The notes: generated by a model from the sequence alone, not told the origin. A stretch of DNA of 49,554 bases from Pseudomonas sp. TH10 (GCF_016651255.1 NZ_JAEKEG010000076.1:1-49554), one strand, 5' to 3'; positions 11,458 to 21,476 are shown, counted from the stretch's first letter. Translations and numbers: made by a program.

Positions 11458-12666
11458 ATGACTACGTTGACTGCCGTACCCAAGACCCCGGTTGCCTCGG
11501 TGGAAGAACTCAATGCCCGGGCGGACGTGTTGCTGCCGCTGATTGCCGCCGGTGCGGCGCAGCGCGAGCGTGAGCGGCAACTGCCTTACGAGGCAGTGGC
11601 GCAGATCGCCAAGGCGGGGCTGTTCACCACGCGCATCCCGACCCGTTTTGGCGGCGCCGCAGGCTCGGTCAAGGATGTGATCGGCTTGCTGATGCGCATC
11701 GCTTCGGCCGACTCCAATGTCGCCCAGGCATTGCGTCCCGGGTTCGGCTTTATCGAGGGCTTGCTGGCGTCTGGTGCGCAGGGCGCGGAGGGCGAGCGCG
11801 AACGCTGGTTCGAGCGCTACCTGCAGGGCGCCGTGGTGGGTAATGCCGGTTGGGAAGTCGGTGGCGCCAACGGTTCAATCAGCGCGCGGATCGTGCGCGA
11901 CGGCGAGCACTATCGGGCCACTGGCAGCAAGTACTACAGCACTGGTTCGTTGTATGCCGACTGGGTCAGCGCCGTCGCTCTGGATGAGAACGAGCAGCCG
12001 GTGTCGTTCATCCTGCCGCGTGACCGCAAGGGCCTGGAGCTGCTCGATGACTTCGACGCGATGGGCCAGCGCCTGACGGCCAGCGGCACCACTCATCTGC
12101 ATGATGTGCTGGTGCGCTCGGATGAAATCCGCACCCGCACCGTGGAGGAGGGCAAGCGCACGATCGTCACGCCGTTCCTGCAGTTGTTCCTGGCCGCCGT
12201 GCAGGCAGGCATCGCGCGCAATGCGCTGAACGATGCCGTGGCCTTTGCCAACGATCACGCGCGCCCGATCAAGCACAGCAGCGCCTCGCGGTCGGTGGAT
12301 GATCCTTATGTCGAGTTCAGTGTCGGCGACATCTCGGCCCGTGCGTTCACGGCCGAAGCGGTGGTGCTGCGCGCAGCCGAGGCGATCGATCGGGCATGGG
12401 CCGGCGACCTCGATCCCCAGGCGGTGGACCAGGCGGCCATTGCCGTCGCCCAGGCGCAATACATCGCGGCCGAGTCGGCGCTCAAGGCCGCAGAACTGGT
12501 GTTCGACGTTGGCGGCGCTTCCACCACCGGCCGCGCGCACAACCTTGACCGCCATTGGCGCAATGCGCGCACCGTGGCCAATCACAACCCACGGCACTGG
12601 AAAGCCGCGGCGGTTGGGGCCTGGCAATTGAAAGGCACGCCACCGCCGACTTCGGGGCTGTTTTAA
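11458..12666 (+). CDS. SfnB/DszC-like acyl-CoA dehydrogenase-fold flavin monooxygenase
   Basis: This 402-residue protein has the acyl-CoA dehydrogenase fold: helical N-domain to about residue 115, a beta domain with GNAGWEVGGANG and TGSKYYSTGSLYADW, and a helical C-domain ending DRHWRNARTVANHNP. Proteins of this kind (SfnB, DszC) work with reduced flavin in sulfur acquisition; the final RHWRNAR block is shared with the partial gene at the window start. It follows the ATPase by 24 bases with an AGG-containing site (caaggaatcgcc) before the ATG. A terminator follows at 12696, so it is the last gene of the operon. Confidence 0.85.
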   Translation: MTTLTAVPKTPVASVEELNARADVLLPLIAAGAAQRERERQLPYEAVAQIAKAGLFTTRIPTRFGGAAGSVKDVIGLLMRIASADSNVAQALRPGFGFIEGLLASGAQGAEGERERWFERYLQGAVVGNAGWEVGGANGSISARIVRDGEHYRATGSKYYSTGSLYADWVSAVALDENEQPVSFILPRDRKGLELLDDFDAMGQRLTASGTTHLHDVLVRSDEIRTRTVEEGKRTIVTPFLQLFLAAVQAGIARNALNDAVAFANDHARPIKHSSASRSVDDPYVEFSVGDISARAFTAEAVVLRAAEAIDRAWAGDLDPQAVDQAAIAVAQAQYIAAESALKAAELVFDVGGASTTGRAHNLDRHWRNARTVANHNPRHWKAAAVGAWQLKGTPPPTSGLF

Positions 12667-12695
12667 GCGCGGGGCCGGACTCGCACCATTGAACC

Positions 12696-12718
12696 GGGCA
12701 CCGCGTGTGCCCATTTTT
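12696..12718 (+). terminator. Rho-independent terminator after the organosulfur operon
   Basis: GGGCAC (12696-12701) pairs with GTGCCC (12707-12712) around a five-base loop and is followed by ATTTTT. It lies 30 bases past the stop of the SfnB-like gene and just before the exporter gene. Confidence 0.6.
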
Positions 12719-12754
12719 GCCTGAAAGCTGCGCGGCCACAGGCGTTATTCAGGA

Positions 12755-14593
12755 ATGCCCTTGGTCATGACTTGGTCCTTTTCATCGCTGCCCCCATCCA
12801 ATCACCGAAAACTTCACTGGAACGTACAGCACTTGCCGGCGACACCCGGGGCTTTCGTGCGATTTTTCATCGGCAATTTCAAGGGCTGGTACGTGGCGAT
12901 CCTGCTGCTGCAGATCGCTGCGGTGATCTGCACCCTGTTGATCCCCTGGGGGCTGGGGCAGATTACCCGCACCGTCAGCAATGGCCTGGAAGCCGAGCGT
13001 GCGTTCGAAGTGTTGCAGTGGCCGCTGACACTGTTCGGCGCACTGCTGGTGCTGGAAGTGCTGTTTACTCGGGCCGCAGCCGGTTGCCATATCCACGTCC
13101 TGCCGTTGCAGCGGCGCACAGTCACCCATGTGGTGTTTGCCTACGTGCAGAAGCACTCGCACCGTTTCATCAGCAACGAATTCGCCGGCGCCCTGGCGCA
13201 CCGGGTTTCCGAAATCGCCCTGGGGGTCAACCAGACCCTGAGCATCCTGCTGTTCGATCTGATCCCGTTGCTGGTGACCCTGAGCCTGGCCACTGTGCTG
13301 TTGTGGACAGCCTCGCCCTTGCTGGCACTGTTCATGGCCGGCTGGTCGCTGCTGTTTATTGCCGTGTGCTACTTGCTGGCCCGGCGTAGCCATCCGCTGG
13401 CGCAACAGTACTCCGCGTCGCGCAGCACCAGCTCGGGCAAGGTGGTGGATGCGGTGTCCAACCTGGCTAACATTCGCCTGTTTGCCCGCCACGCTTTCGA
13501 GCACAGCTACCTGGGCCGGTTTCTCGACAAGGAAGTGGCGGCGGCCTATCGCTCGCTGGGCTACATGGAAAAGATTCGCTGGTTCCAGACCAGTTGCGGC
13601 GTGGTGCTCAAGCTGGGGTTGTTGCTGCTGGCGCTGTACCTGTGGCGCAACCAGCGCATCGACATCGCCGCGTTTGTCATGTCCACCAGCCTGTCGCTGC
13701 TGATCATCAGCGACGTCGGCAACCTGTCCCGGCGCTTTCTCGAATTCTTCGAGGCCACTGGCAACATTGCCAATGGGGTGCGCACGCTGATTCGACCCCA
13801 TGAAGTGATCGACCGGCCCGGTGCCACGGCGTTGCAGGTCAAGCGTGGGGATATCGAGTTTCGCGACGTCGGCTTCAATTACGGTGCCGACCAGCCGATC
13901 TTCCAGCGCCTGAATATTTTCATTCCGGCGGGGCAGAAGGTGGGGCTGGTGGGTTCATCGGGCTCGGGAAAATCCACGCTGCTCAACCTGCTGCTGCGTC
14001 TTTACGATGTTCAGCAGGGCGCGGTGCTGATTGATGGCGTCGATGTGCGCGACGCCACGCAACATTCCCTGCACCAGCAAATCGGCCTGATTCCCCAGGA
14101 ACCCGGGCTGTTCCACCGCAGCATTCGCGAGAACATTCATTACGGGCGCCTGGATGCCTCGATGGAGGAGGTGGCCGAGGCGATTCATCGCGCCGGTGCC
14201 AGCGAATTCATCGACAGCATGGAAGACGGTTACGAGTCGCTGGTAGGCGAGCGGGGCGTCAAATTGTCCGGGGGCCAGCGCCAGCGCATCGCCATTGCCC
14301 GGGTGCTGCTCAAGAACGCGCCGATCCTGGTGATGGACGAAGCAACCTCGAGCCTCGATTCGATTACCGAGCGCTTTATCCAGGACAAACTGGACGAAAT
14401 CATGGGCGACAAGACGGTGCTGGTGGTGGCGCATCGGCTGTCAACCGTCGCGCACCTGGACCGCATCCTGGTGTTTGACAAGGGCCGGGTGATCGAGGAC
14501 GGCAGCCACGACGAATTGCTGAGTCAGGGCGGGCAGTATTTCCGCTTGTGGAGTCGCCAGTTCAGTGCGCAGGCGGATACCGTGCCGGCCTGA
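12755..14593 (+). CDS. ABC exporter, fused TMD-NBD (MsbA/ATM1-like)
   Basis: This 612-residue half-exporter has an N-terminal membrane domain of about six TM helices (residues about 45-330) and a C-terminal ATPase domain. The ATPase has Walker A GSSGSGKST (about residue 399), a Q-loop in IGLIPQEPGLF, signature LSGGQRQRIAIAR and Walker B ILVMDEATSSLD, followed by the H-loop VVAHRLSTV. It would export a lipid, peptide or drug as a homodimer. ATG at 12755 directly follows AGGA; a second in-frame ATG at 12767 is an equally plausible start. It lies between the sulfur operon and the TonB receptor, but its substrate cannot be told from sequence. Confidence 0.85.
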   Translation: MPLVMTWSFSSLPPSNHRKLHWNVQHLPATPGAFVRFFIGNFKGWYVAILLLQIAAVICTLLIPWGLGQITRTVSNGLEAERAFEVLQWPLTLFGALLVLEVLFTRAAAGCHIHVLPLQRRTVTHVVFAYVQKHSHRFISNEFAGALAHRVSEIALGVNQTLSILLFDLIPLLVTLSLATVLLWTASPLLALFMAGWSLLFIAVCYLLARRSHPLAQQYSASRSTSSGKVVDAVSNLANIRLFARHAFEHSYLGRFLDKEVAAAYRSLGYMEKIRWFQTSCGVVLKLGLLLLALYLWRNQRIDIAAFVMSTSLSLLIISDVGNLSRRFLEFFEATGNIANGVRTLIRPHEVIDRPGATALQVKRGDIEFRDVGFNYGADQPIFQRLNIFIPAGQKVGLVGSSGSGKSTLLNLLLRLYDVQQGAVLIDGVDVRDATQHSLHQQIGLIPQEPGLFHRSIRENIHYGRLDASMEEVAEAIHRAGASEFIDSMEDGYESLVGERGVKLSGGQRQRIAIARVLLKNAPILVMDEATSSLDSITERFIQDKLDEIMGDKTVLVVAHRLSTVAHLDRILVFDKGRVIEDGSHDELLSQGGQYFRLWSRQFSAQADTVPA

Positions 14594-14680
14594 CTGTCGG
14601 GGGCGCAACAGTGCTTGGACAATCTGTGCTGATCGGTCTCGTTGAATGCACGTATTGGCCTGTTTTTGCTGCGTTTTACC

Positions 14681-14697
14681 CTGGCACGAAGGCTGCA
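14681..14697 (+). promoter_or_regulatory. Sigma-54 (-24/-12) promoter for the TonB receptor
   Basis: CTGGCACGAAGGCTGCA matches YTGGCACGRNNNTTGCW at every position except one (C for T in the -12 element), with correct GG-GC spacing. It lies in the 173-base gap before the receptor and points toward it; the transcript would start near 14708. A sigma-54 activator of the SfnR kind would fit the sulfur context. Confidence 0.75.
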
Positions 14698-14766
14698 AAG
14701 TCCAGCGTCGAGCGCGACTATACGAATAGATGCTCCAACCCATTAACAGGCCAGGGGTATCCATCA

Positions 14767-16871
14767 ATGCGGGAAAAATTTGAAACACGCGCTCGGCGTT
14801 CGGACTCGTTAACGGCGGTGTCCGGCCTGGGAATTGTTTGCATGTTGCTCCAGGGCACTGTTGCTGCAGCGCCGACTGATCCGACGCTCGCGACCGTAGT
14901 GGTCAACGGCGCCCAGGCCAGCGAAGTGCAGAAAGCCCAAAGAGAGCTGAAAAAAGTCGCCGGGCAAACGGCGGTGGTGGACAACCGCGAGATCGAGCGC
15001 GGCCGGGCGGCCAACGCCGAGGACGTGTTGGCGCTGCAACCCGGCGTCTTCGCCCAGGCCACCAGCGGCTCCGGCGCCAACAAGATTTCGATCCGCGGCT
15101 CGGGGCTCAACACCTTCTATCAGGGCTACGTGCTGGGGATCAAATTCCTCTACGACGGCCTGCCGCTGACCGGACCTGGCGGCACCCAGGAAGACATGCT
15201 CGACATGGCCTCGGTGGATCACACCGAGGTCCTGTACGGCGCCAACGCCTTTAAGTATTCGGCCTTGTCCCTGGGGGCGCGATCAACTTCGTCAGCAAGA
15301 CCGGGCGCACCGACCCGGGCAATTACGCGCGCTTCGAAGCCGGCAGCTTTGGTTATCGCAAGCAGCAGCTGAGTACCGGCGGGGTGGTGGACAACAGCGA
15401 TTACTACGTGAGTGTGTTGCACAACGAGCGCGACGGGTATCAGGACAACACGCCGAACGAAGGGCAGGGCATCGTTGCCAACTTTGGCCATGTATTCAAC
15501 CCCAAGCTGGAGACCCGCTTCTTCGTGCGTTATCGCGAAGAGACCCTGACCCAGGGCAACACGCTGACCAAGTACCAGCTCAAGCACGACCCCAAAAGCA
15601 ACAACGTGCCCACCGGCCGGCGCAAGGACGGCTCGACCCTGCTGGGCAGCAAGACCACCTACACCTTCGACGACAACGCCAGGCTGGAAGTGGGCCTGGG
15701 CTATAACAACTATCCCTTGTACAACGGCTGGCGCTATTCCGCCACGCCCCAGGACTGGCGCTCAAAGGACATCAGCCTGACCCTGCGCTACCTGCGTACC
15801 GGCGATACCTTCCTCGGTCTGCCCAGCGACAGCAGCCTGACCTTCAGCAGTACCCGCGCGTACCTGGCGGATGTCAAATCCCACGCCAGGGGCAGTGGCA
15901 CACGCCTGCAGGAAACCAACTACACCGGCTCGCGCGACACGGTGTTTTCCCTGGGCAACGAGCTGCAATTGGGTGAGCGCACCTGGCTCTCCAGCGGCCT
16001 TTCGTTTATCGATATCAAGCGCAAGGCGCAAATCGAATACACCACCGGGACCAATACCAGCGAATTTCCCAACGGCGTCGAATACACCGAACACGACATC
16101 GCCCCGCGCCTGGGCCTGCGTTATCAGCTGACCCCGGAATTCGAACTGTTTGGCAACGTCAGCCGCTCGATCGATCCGCCGGTCACCTGGCAGCTGGGCA
16201 GCACCGGCACTCCCTACATCCGGGACGTGCGGCCACAGAAAGGCAACACGGTGGAATTCGGCATCCGTGGCGGGCACGGAATTTTCGACGGCAGCCTGAC
16301 GGTCTATCGTTCGTGGATCCAGAAAGAGCTGCTGTCGGTGGTCGTGCGCCAGGCGAGCGCCACCCAGGACCAACTGGTGGCGACGTCCAACGGCAGCAAG
16401 ACCATTCACCAGGGCCTCGAAGCCGGGCTCAATGCGTTGCTGTGGGAAGGGCGCAATGGCGACTCGGTTACCCTGCGCCAGGCCTACACCTTCAACGACT
16501 TCCACTACCGCGACGACGCGACCTTCGGCGACAACCAGCTGCCGAGCCTGCCCCGCCAGGTCTATCAGGCCGAACTGCAGTATCGCCAGGACAGCGGCTT
16601 CTATGCCCAACTCAACGCCCGCGCCGCTTCCAGTTACTACGTCGACTTCGCCAATACCCTCAGCGCACCCTCGTACACGGTCTGGGGGGCGAAGGTGGGG
16701 TACGAGGCGCCAGGCAAGAAGTGGGAGGTGTTCCTCGACGCGCGCAACCTGACCAATGAGCGTTATGCCACGGCGGCGAATACGGCGTATGACGCCAGGG
16801 GCAATGACTCGGCGAATTTCTATCCGGGGGATGCGATCAACGTGACCACGGGGGTGGCGTTTCGGTTTTAG
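14767..16871 (+). CDS. TonB-dependent outer-membrane receptor, frameshifted
   Basis: Corrected length is about 701 residues. A signal peptide (hydrophobic residues about 18-35, cleavage near VAAA-AP) is followed by a TonB-box-like LATVVVNG, then the plug domain with VLALQPGVFAQ, ISIRGSG and VEVLYG-like HTEVLYGANAFKY. The 22-strand barrel ends in a terminal phenylalanine (VAFRF). The frame breaks at GGGGG 15273-15277; a sixth G restores SLGGAINFVSKTG, the conserved plug motif. It would import a large or scarce ligand using TonB. The family includes FecA-like and sulfur-ester receptors; the sigma-54 promoter and upstream operon favour a sulfur ligand, which is inference. Confidence 0.88.
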
Positions 16872-17019
16872 CATGCAAACCCTGCGCATAGCCCGGCCCT
16901 TGCAGCGCGCTTGCTCGCTCATCGGTGACGGGCGGTAGTGACCCGGGCACTCACTATTTTTTGACAGCGGCCGATAACTTGCTTTAAGGCGCGGTTGCCT
17001 CAACGAATAGCGTGAACCT

Positions 17020-19575
17020 ATGCCCAATGAACTACCTGCTGTCAGCTGTGCATCGTCCAACCGCTCAAGCGTAGCGCTGGCCCGTGGCTCGCTGTTCAAG
17101 TTTGTCGGCTTGCTGGCGGGGTGTTTTTCCTGGCCAGCTGCTCGCTCATTTACCTGGCACGTGACCTGGATCGGAACGAAGAAGTCGAAAGTGCCTTCTA
17201 CACCCGCAAGGCTGTGCAATCGCTGGAAAAGTCCCTGCGCACAACCGTGAAGGACTACGCCTTCTGGGGCGATGCCTACCGGCATTTGCATGTCAAAGTC
17301 GATCCCGACTGGGCCTTCGTGCGACAAAACGTCGGGCCGACCCTGTATTCGGATTTCGGCTTCCAGGGTTTGTTTGTCGTTGATGCGGTGGATCACACTG
17401 TTTACTCGGTGATCGAAGGTGAACTGCAGTCCGTCGCCGCCAGCGAGTGGTTGCATCAGGCTTTGCCAGGAATTCTTGCCGAGGCCCGAGCGGGCGCTGA
17501 GACGGAAACGGCTACGACGACATTCGTCACTATCGCCGGAGTGCCGGCCCTGGTGGCGGCAGCAGCCATCACGCCGGGCACTGATCCGACCGTGGTGCCT
17601 GATGGCAGGCCACCGTCGGTGTTGATCTTCGTGGATGTTTTTACCGATGCCAAACTGGCGAAGATGGGCGAAGAGTTCGGCATCAATCAACTACGAGTCG
17701 CGACCCCGGACGACGCGACTTCGGTTTTTGCGTTAGGCGACGACGGTTCGGCGGGCAGCCTGCATTGGCGTCCTTCTAGCCCTGGCGTGCGTTTGCTGGG
17801 CGTGGGTTTGCCATTGATCGGCCTGGCGGCGCTGCTGGTGTGCCTGATGACCTGGGCCATCCTGCGGCGCACCACCGCTGGTGCACGGGTGCTGGATGCT
17901 AGTTTTGCGACGCTCAAACGCAGCCAGGATGCACTCGCCACCAGCGAAGCGCGGTTTCGCGACGTTGTCGAGGCCAGCTCGGACTGGGTGTGGGAAATAG
18001 ACACGGGCGGGTGTTTCACCTATTTGTCGGATCGCTTTGACGCAGTGACCGGCCTCTCTGGAAGTTCCTGGATCGGTGAATCCATCAATGCCCTGCTCAG
18101 CACGGAATTAGGGACGCTGACCCAGTGGCTGAGCATCCCGAATCGCCGCCCGGACATCAGCATCCTGTGCTATTTCGCCGATAGCCAGGGGCGCCAGCGT
18201 ATCACCCGTCTGTCTGCTCGGGACATGGCGGGCAAGGGCTTTCGCGGTACGGCCATGGACGTCACCGAGGAGGTCGAAGCCCGCCGCCGTATCGAATTCC
18301 TTTCCCAGCACGACGCCTTGACCGGGTTACCCAACCGGACACGCCTGCAAGAGTTCCTCGACGGCAAGCTCAAGGCCGTGCCGACGGCGGAGCAACCGCT
18401 GGTGATGCTCAGCCTGGACCTGGATCGATTCAAACCGGTGAATGACTTGCTCGGGCACGCGGCAGGTGACTGTGTGCTTAATGAAGTATCAAGCCGCCTG
18501 GCAGACTGCATACGCAACGGGGACCTGGTGGCTCGGGTGGGCGGTGACGAGTTCGTGCTGATTCTCACCGATGTCAGTTCCCAGGAGGAAGTGGAAGCAC
18601 TCTGTCAGCGCCTTATCGAATCCATCGAAGGGCCGGTGGTGGTGGGCGATCAGGAAGTGTTCGTCAGTGCCAGCATCGGCATCGCCATGGCGCCAAACGA
18701 TGCATGCGAGGCGGCCGAACTGCTGCGCTATGCCGATATCGCGCTGTATGAGGCCAAGGCCGCAGGCCGCAATACCTGGCGCTTTTACGCAGGTGAAATG
18801 AACGCCAGGATCATCGAGCGCAGGCGCCTGGAAAACGACCTTCGGTTCGCGATCAGGCACGGCGAACTGAAACTGCATTTTCAACCGCGCTACCGTATCG
18901 CCGACGGGCAGATGGTGGGGGCGGAAGCGCTGGTGCGCTGGCAGCATCCCGTGCGTGGGCTGGTACCCCCGGATGTCTTTATACCCATTGCCGAGGAGTC
19001 GGGGTTGATCCTGTCCCTGAGCAACTGGGTGCTCGACACCGCCTGCAATTGCGCGGTGCAGTGGCCGGAGCATTTGTTCGTATCAGTCAACCTGTCGTCT
19101 ACCGAGTTCAAGCGCGGCAATCTGGTGGAGCGCATTCAGAAGGGCACTCAAGGATTCCGGTATAGACCCGGGTCGGGTAGAACTGGAAATTACCGAAAGT
19201 GTGATGCTTGAAGATGCTTCTGGCGCACTGGAAGTGATGCGCACGCTCAAGCGCCTCGGCGTGCGGATTTCCATGGACGATTTCGGTACCGGGTATTCCT
19301 CGCTGAGTTACTTGCGGGCATTCCCGTTCGACGGTCTCAAAATTGACCGCAGCTTTTTGAACCGGCTGGATGAAAGTGAGGATGACAAGGCCATTATCCG
19401 CGCGATCGTTGGCTTGGGGCGCGCACTGTCGCTGACGGTCACTGCGGAGGGCATTGAAACTGCCGAGCACCTTAAACTGCTCAAGGCGGTGTCATGCGAT
19501 GAAGGACAGGGGTATTACCTGAGTCGACCGCTGGATGTCGACGCGTTCAATGATCTGGTGTCGGTCAGCGCGTAG
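17020..19575 (+). CDS. CHASE4-PAS-GGDEF-EAL cyclic-di-GMP enzyme, two frameshifts
   Basis: Corrected length is about 851 residues. TM1 (about residues 28-47) is followed by a periplasmic CHASE4-like sensor with TVKDYAFWGDAY, TM2 near residue 260, a PAS domain (about 310-410), GGDEF and EAL. The GGDEF motif is intact (GGDEF near residue 507) and has an inhibitory-site RNGD five residues before it. The EAL half keeps EALVRW, the SVNLSS Asn, LEITES, DDFGTGYSS, KIDRSF and AEGIET, so both activities look possible. The frame breaks at GGGG 17118-17121 (one G missing in LLAGVFFL) and at GGG 19142-19144 (one G too many; RIQKALKDSG is restored by GG). Confidence 0.88.
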
Positions 19576-19625
19576 CCCGTGTGAAGCGGCTTCCTTGAGC
19601 CCCGGGTGACCAGCGGCCTGAGGAG

Positions 19626-19646
19626 GCTAGGGCGTAACGCCCTAGC
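19626..19646. terminator. Stem-loop between convergent genes
   Basis: GCTAGGGCG pairs perfectly with CGCCCTAGC (9 bp, loop TAA) between the ends of the EAL gene and the lysine-rich gene. There is no T tract on either side, so its role in termination is uncertain. Confidence 0.5.
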
Positions 19647-19658
19647 TGACAGCAGATG

Positions 19659-19926
19659 TCACTTTTTCTTTTTGCCGGCTTGTCTGACTTCTCTGATTTC
19701 TTGGCCTTTTCTGGCTTGCTATCAGCTTTCTTGGCCTTCTCTGGCTTGCTATCAGCCTTTTTTGCAGATTTTTTCGGCTCAGCTTCTGTTTTCTTGTCTT
19801 TCTTGTCGGAAGATTTCGAAAGCGCCGAAGCCGCCGCTGATTTCTTGGCCGGTGATGACTTTTTGTCTTTCAAGTCCTTGCTGGCTTTGGAAGCGTCACC
19901 TTTGCTTTTTTCTCGTCTTTAGCCAC
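19659..19926 (-). CDS. Lysine/alanine-rich low-complexity small protein, frameshifted
   Basis: The corrected product is about 89 residues and is almost wholly Lys, Ala, Ser, Asp, Glu and Pro. It begins VAKDEKKSKGDAS and ends DKPAKKKKK. Two tandem copies of KKADSKPEKA (19701-19760 at DNA level, 30-base unit) lie in the middle. The start is GTG at 19926, preceded by GAGAGGTGG. Two homopolymer lesions split the frame: TTTTTT 19906-19911 (seven needed) and TTTTT 19669-19673 (six needed). It resembles histone H1-like basic tails and may bind nucleic acid or be disordered; no family is recognised with confidence. Confidence 0.65.
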
Positions 19927-20167
19927 GTTGACCACCTCTCGGAGTATGCCGGTATTGGCACAGTGCCTGTGCAAATGTTCACAAGCTGATCATTAGGCGA
20001 GCGCGTACAAAAGCGGTTCAACTTTTTTTGCTGCGGCGGGATGGCTTTGGTCGTTGAATTGACGGGAGCTGGAGGGGGCGTCTGGGGGGAGCGCAGGAGG
20101 GGAGGATCCGTGCAAACAAGTGCAAGAATTCGCACGCACACAGCAGATGGAGCCCAAACCCAGAAAC

Positions 20168-20197
20168 GACAAAGCCCTGAATAATCAGGGCTTTGTC
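20168..20197 (-). terminator. Terminator of tRNA-Ser
   Basis: GACAAAGCCCTGA (20168-20180) pairs with TCAGGGCTTTGTC (20185-20197), a 13-bp perfect stem with an ATAA loop. It lies 10 bases beyond the tRNA 3' end in the direction of transcription. The preceding 240 bases (19927-20167) show nothing recognisable. Confidence 0.75.
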
Positions 20198-20207
20198 GGT
20201 ACAAATA

Positions 20208-20295
20208 TGGCGGAGGCGATGGGATTCGAACTCATGGACCTGTTACAGTCGACGGTTTTCAAGACCGTTGCCTTAAACCACTCGGCCACACCTCC
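20208..20295 (-). tRNA. tRNA-Ser (anticodon TGA)
   Basis: Read on the minus strand, the gene starts GGAGGTGTGGCCGAGTGG and ends CGCCTCCGCCA with CCA encoded. The acceptor stem GGAGGTG/CGCCTCC pairs along seven positions (one G-U). The anticodon loop CTTGAAA gives TGA, and the T arm contains GAGTTCGAATCCC. The long variable arm is that of a class II serine tRNA. Confidence 0.97.
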
Positions 20296-20312
20296 GTTGC
20301 GTTGCGGGCGCC

Positions 20313-20340
20313 ATAATACCTGAATGAAACACACTGTCAA
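20313..20340 (-). promoter_or_regulatory. Sigma-70 promoter of tRNA-Ser
   Basis: On the minus strand, TTGACA (20340-20335) and TATTAT (20318-20313) are separated by 16 bases. The predicted start lies about 10 bases before the tRNA 5' end. Confidence 0.8.
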
Positions 20341-20369
20341 ACTCTCTGCATGGCTTGTTACAGAGCGTC

Positions 20370-20378
20370 TGTTATGAT
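20370..20378 (+). promoter_or_regulatory. Extended -10 promoter of the YccA-like gene
   Basis: TGTTATGAT matches the extended -10 form TGnTATAAT and lies 40 bases before the ATG at 20418. A recognisable -35 is lacking (TGGCTT at a 16-base spacing), as is common for extended -10 promoters. Confidence 0.5.
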
Positions 20379-20417
20379 CTTTGCGACTGAACGTTTCAAA
20401 CCAACAGGAGTGTCGCC

Positions 20418-21089
20418 ATGCGCGAACAGGATTACGCAGTTAATAACAGCGTGCAGGCTGAGCAGCTAGAGGTTAGCCGCGTCCTGCGCAACACTTACGG
20501 CTTACTGGCTCTCACCCTCGCATTCAGCGGTGTGATGGCTTTCGTGGCTCAGCAGATGCGTGTTGGCTACCCGAATATTTTCGTGGTGCTGATCGGCTTC
20601 TACGGGCTGTTCTTCCTCACCAACAAACTCCGTGATTCCGCGTGGGGCCTGGTGTCCGCGTTTGCGCTGACCGGTTTCATGGGTTTCCTGCTTGGCCCGA
20701 TCCTCAACCGCTACCTGGGTATGCAGGGCGGCGCTGAAGTGGTCAGCTCGGCGTTTGCGATGACGGCGCTGGTGTTCGGCGGTCTGTCGGCTTACGTGCT
20801 GATCACCCGCAAGGACATGAGCTTCCTCGGTGGTTTCATCACTGCTGGTTTTTTCGTGTTGCTGGGTGCAACGCTGGCGAGCTTCTTCTTCCAGATCAGC
20901 GGTCTGCAGCTGGCGATCAGCGCCGGTTTTGTGCTGTTCTCCTCGGTCTGCATTCTGTTCCAGACCAGCGCCATCATTCACGGCGGCGAGCGTAACTACA
21001 TCATGGCTACCATCAGCCTGTATGTATCGATCTACAACCTGTTCGTCAGCTTGTTGCAGCTGTTCGGCATCATGAGCCGCGATGATTGA
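20418..21089 (+). CDS. yccA: Bax inhibitor-1/YccA family inner-membrane protein
   Basis: This 223-residue protein has seven predicted TM segments starting at about residue 26 and short hydrophilic ends, as in YccA, the modulator of the FtsH membrane protease. Family-typical stretches are RNTYGLLALTLAFSG near the N-terminus, GPILNRYLG, and a C-terminal TSAIIHGGERNYIMATISLY followed by YNLFVSLLQL. A clear ribosome site (acaggag) precedes the ATG, and a strong terminator follows at 21101. It is a single-gene transcription unit. It is likely to interact with FtsH-HflKC, which is known for the family and not visible here. Confidence 0.9.
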   Translation: MREQDYAVNNSVQAEQLEVSRVLRNTYGLLALTLAFSGVMAFVAQQMRVGYPNIFVVLIGFYGLFFLTNKLRDSAWGLVSAFALTGFMGFLLGPILNRYLGMQGGAEVVSSAFAMTALVFGGLSAYVLITRKDMSFLGGFITAGFFVLLGATLASFFFQISGLQLAISAGFVLFSSVCILFQTSAIIHGGERNYIMATISLYVSIYNLFVSLLQLFGIMSRDD

Positions 21090-21100
21090 TCGCAGGCTCT

Positions 21101-21132
21101 AATAAAAAACCCGCCTCGGCGGGTTTTTTATT
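21101..21132. terminator. Bidirectional rho-independent terminator
   Basis: AATAAAAAACCCGCC pairs with GGCGGGTTTTTTATT (15 bp, TC loop). It has an A run before and a T run after the GC stem, so it can stop both the YccA-like gene and the convergent YceK-like gene. Confidence 0.92.
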
Positions 21133-21146
21133 GCCTGCAACCCCGG

Positions 21147-21476
21147 TTACCGGGCAACCATAATGCTGCCGTCGGCCTGTTGCCGGTAGATCGTGTAAGG
21201 CAGCACCAGGGTGTCCATCACGCCGGACAGCAACACATCGACCAGGACGATGGCCGGCGCAGTGGTCGGCGTATTGGCTTCGCGGCCTCTTTCGAGCGGG
21301 GCATTGAGGTAGCAGAAGTCGAAGATCACGCCGCTGTAGATACGCGGGACTGCGCCGCAATAACTCTGCTGTTCCTTGAGAATCCTGGAGGCTACTGCGT
21401 CGCCGCGCGCCACCGTCTGGACCGTACCGCAACCCGCGAGCATCAGCGCTGCCAATGCCATGACCTGAATTTTCAT
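21147..21476 (-). CDS. YceK/YidQ-like small lipoprotein
   Basis: This 109-residue lipoprotein starts MKIQVMALAALMLAGC, a short signal peptide with lipobox LAGC (Cys16). The body has a YSGVIFDFCYL segment and VDVLLSGVMDTLVLPYTIYRQ, which are typical of the YceK/YidQ (DUF1375) group. The open frame extends further upstream to 21533, but the lipobox places the start at 21476. It converges on the YccA-like gene at a shared terminator. Function is unknown; an outer- or inner-membrane anchor on the periplasmic side is expected. Confidence 0.82.
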   Translation of the reverse strand: MKIQVMALAALMLAGCGTVQTVARGDAVASRILKEQQSYCGAVPRIYSGVIFDFCYLNAPLERGREANTPTTAPAIVLVDVLLSGVMDTLVLPYTIYRQQADGSIMVAR

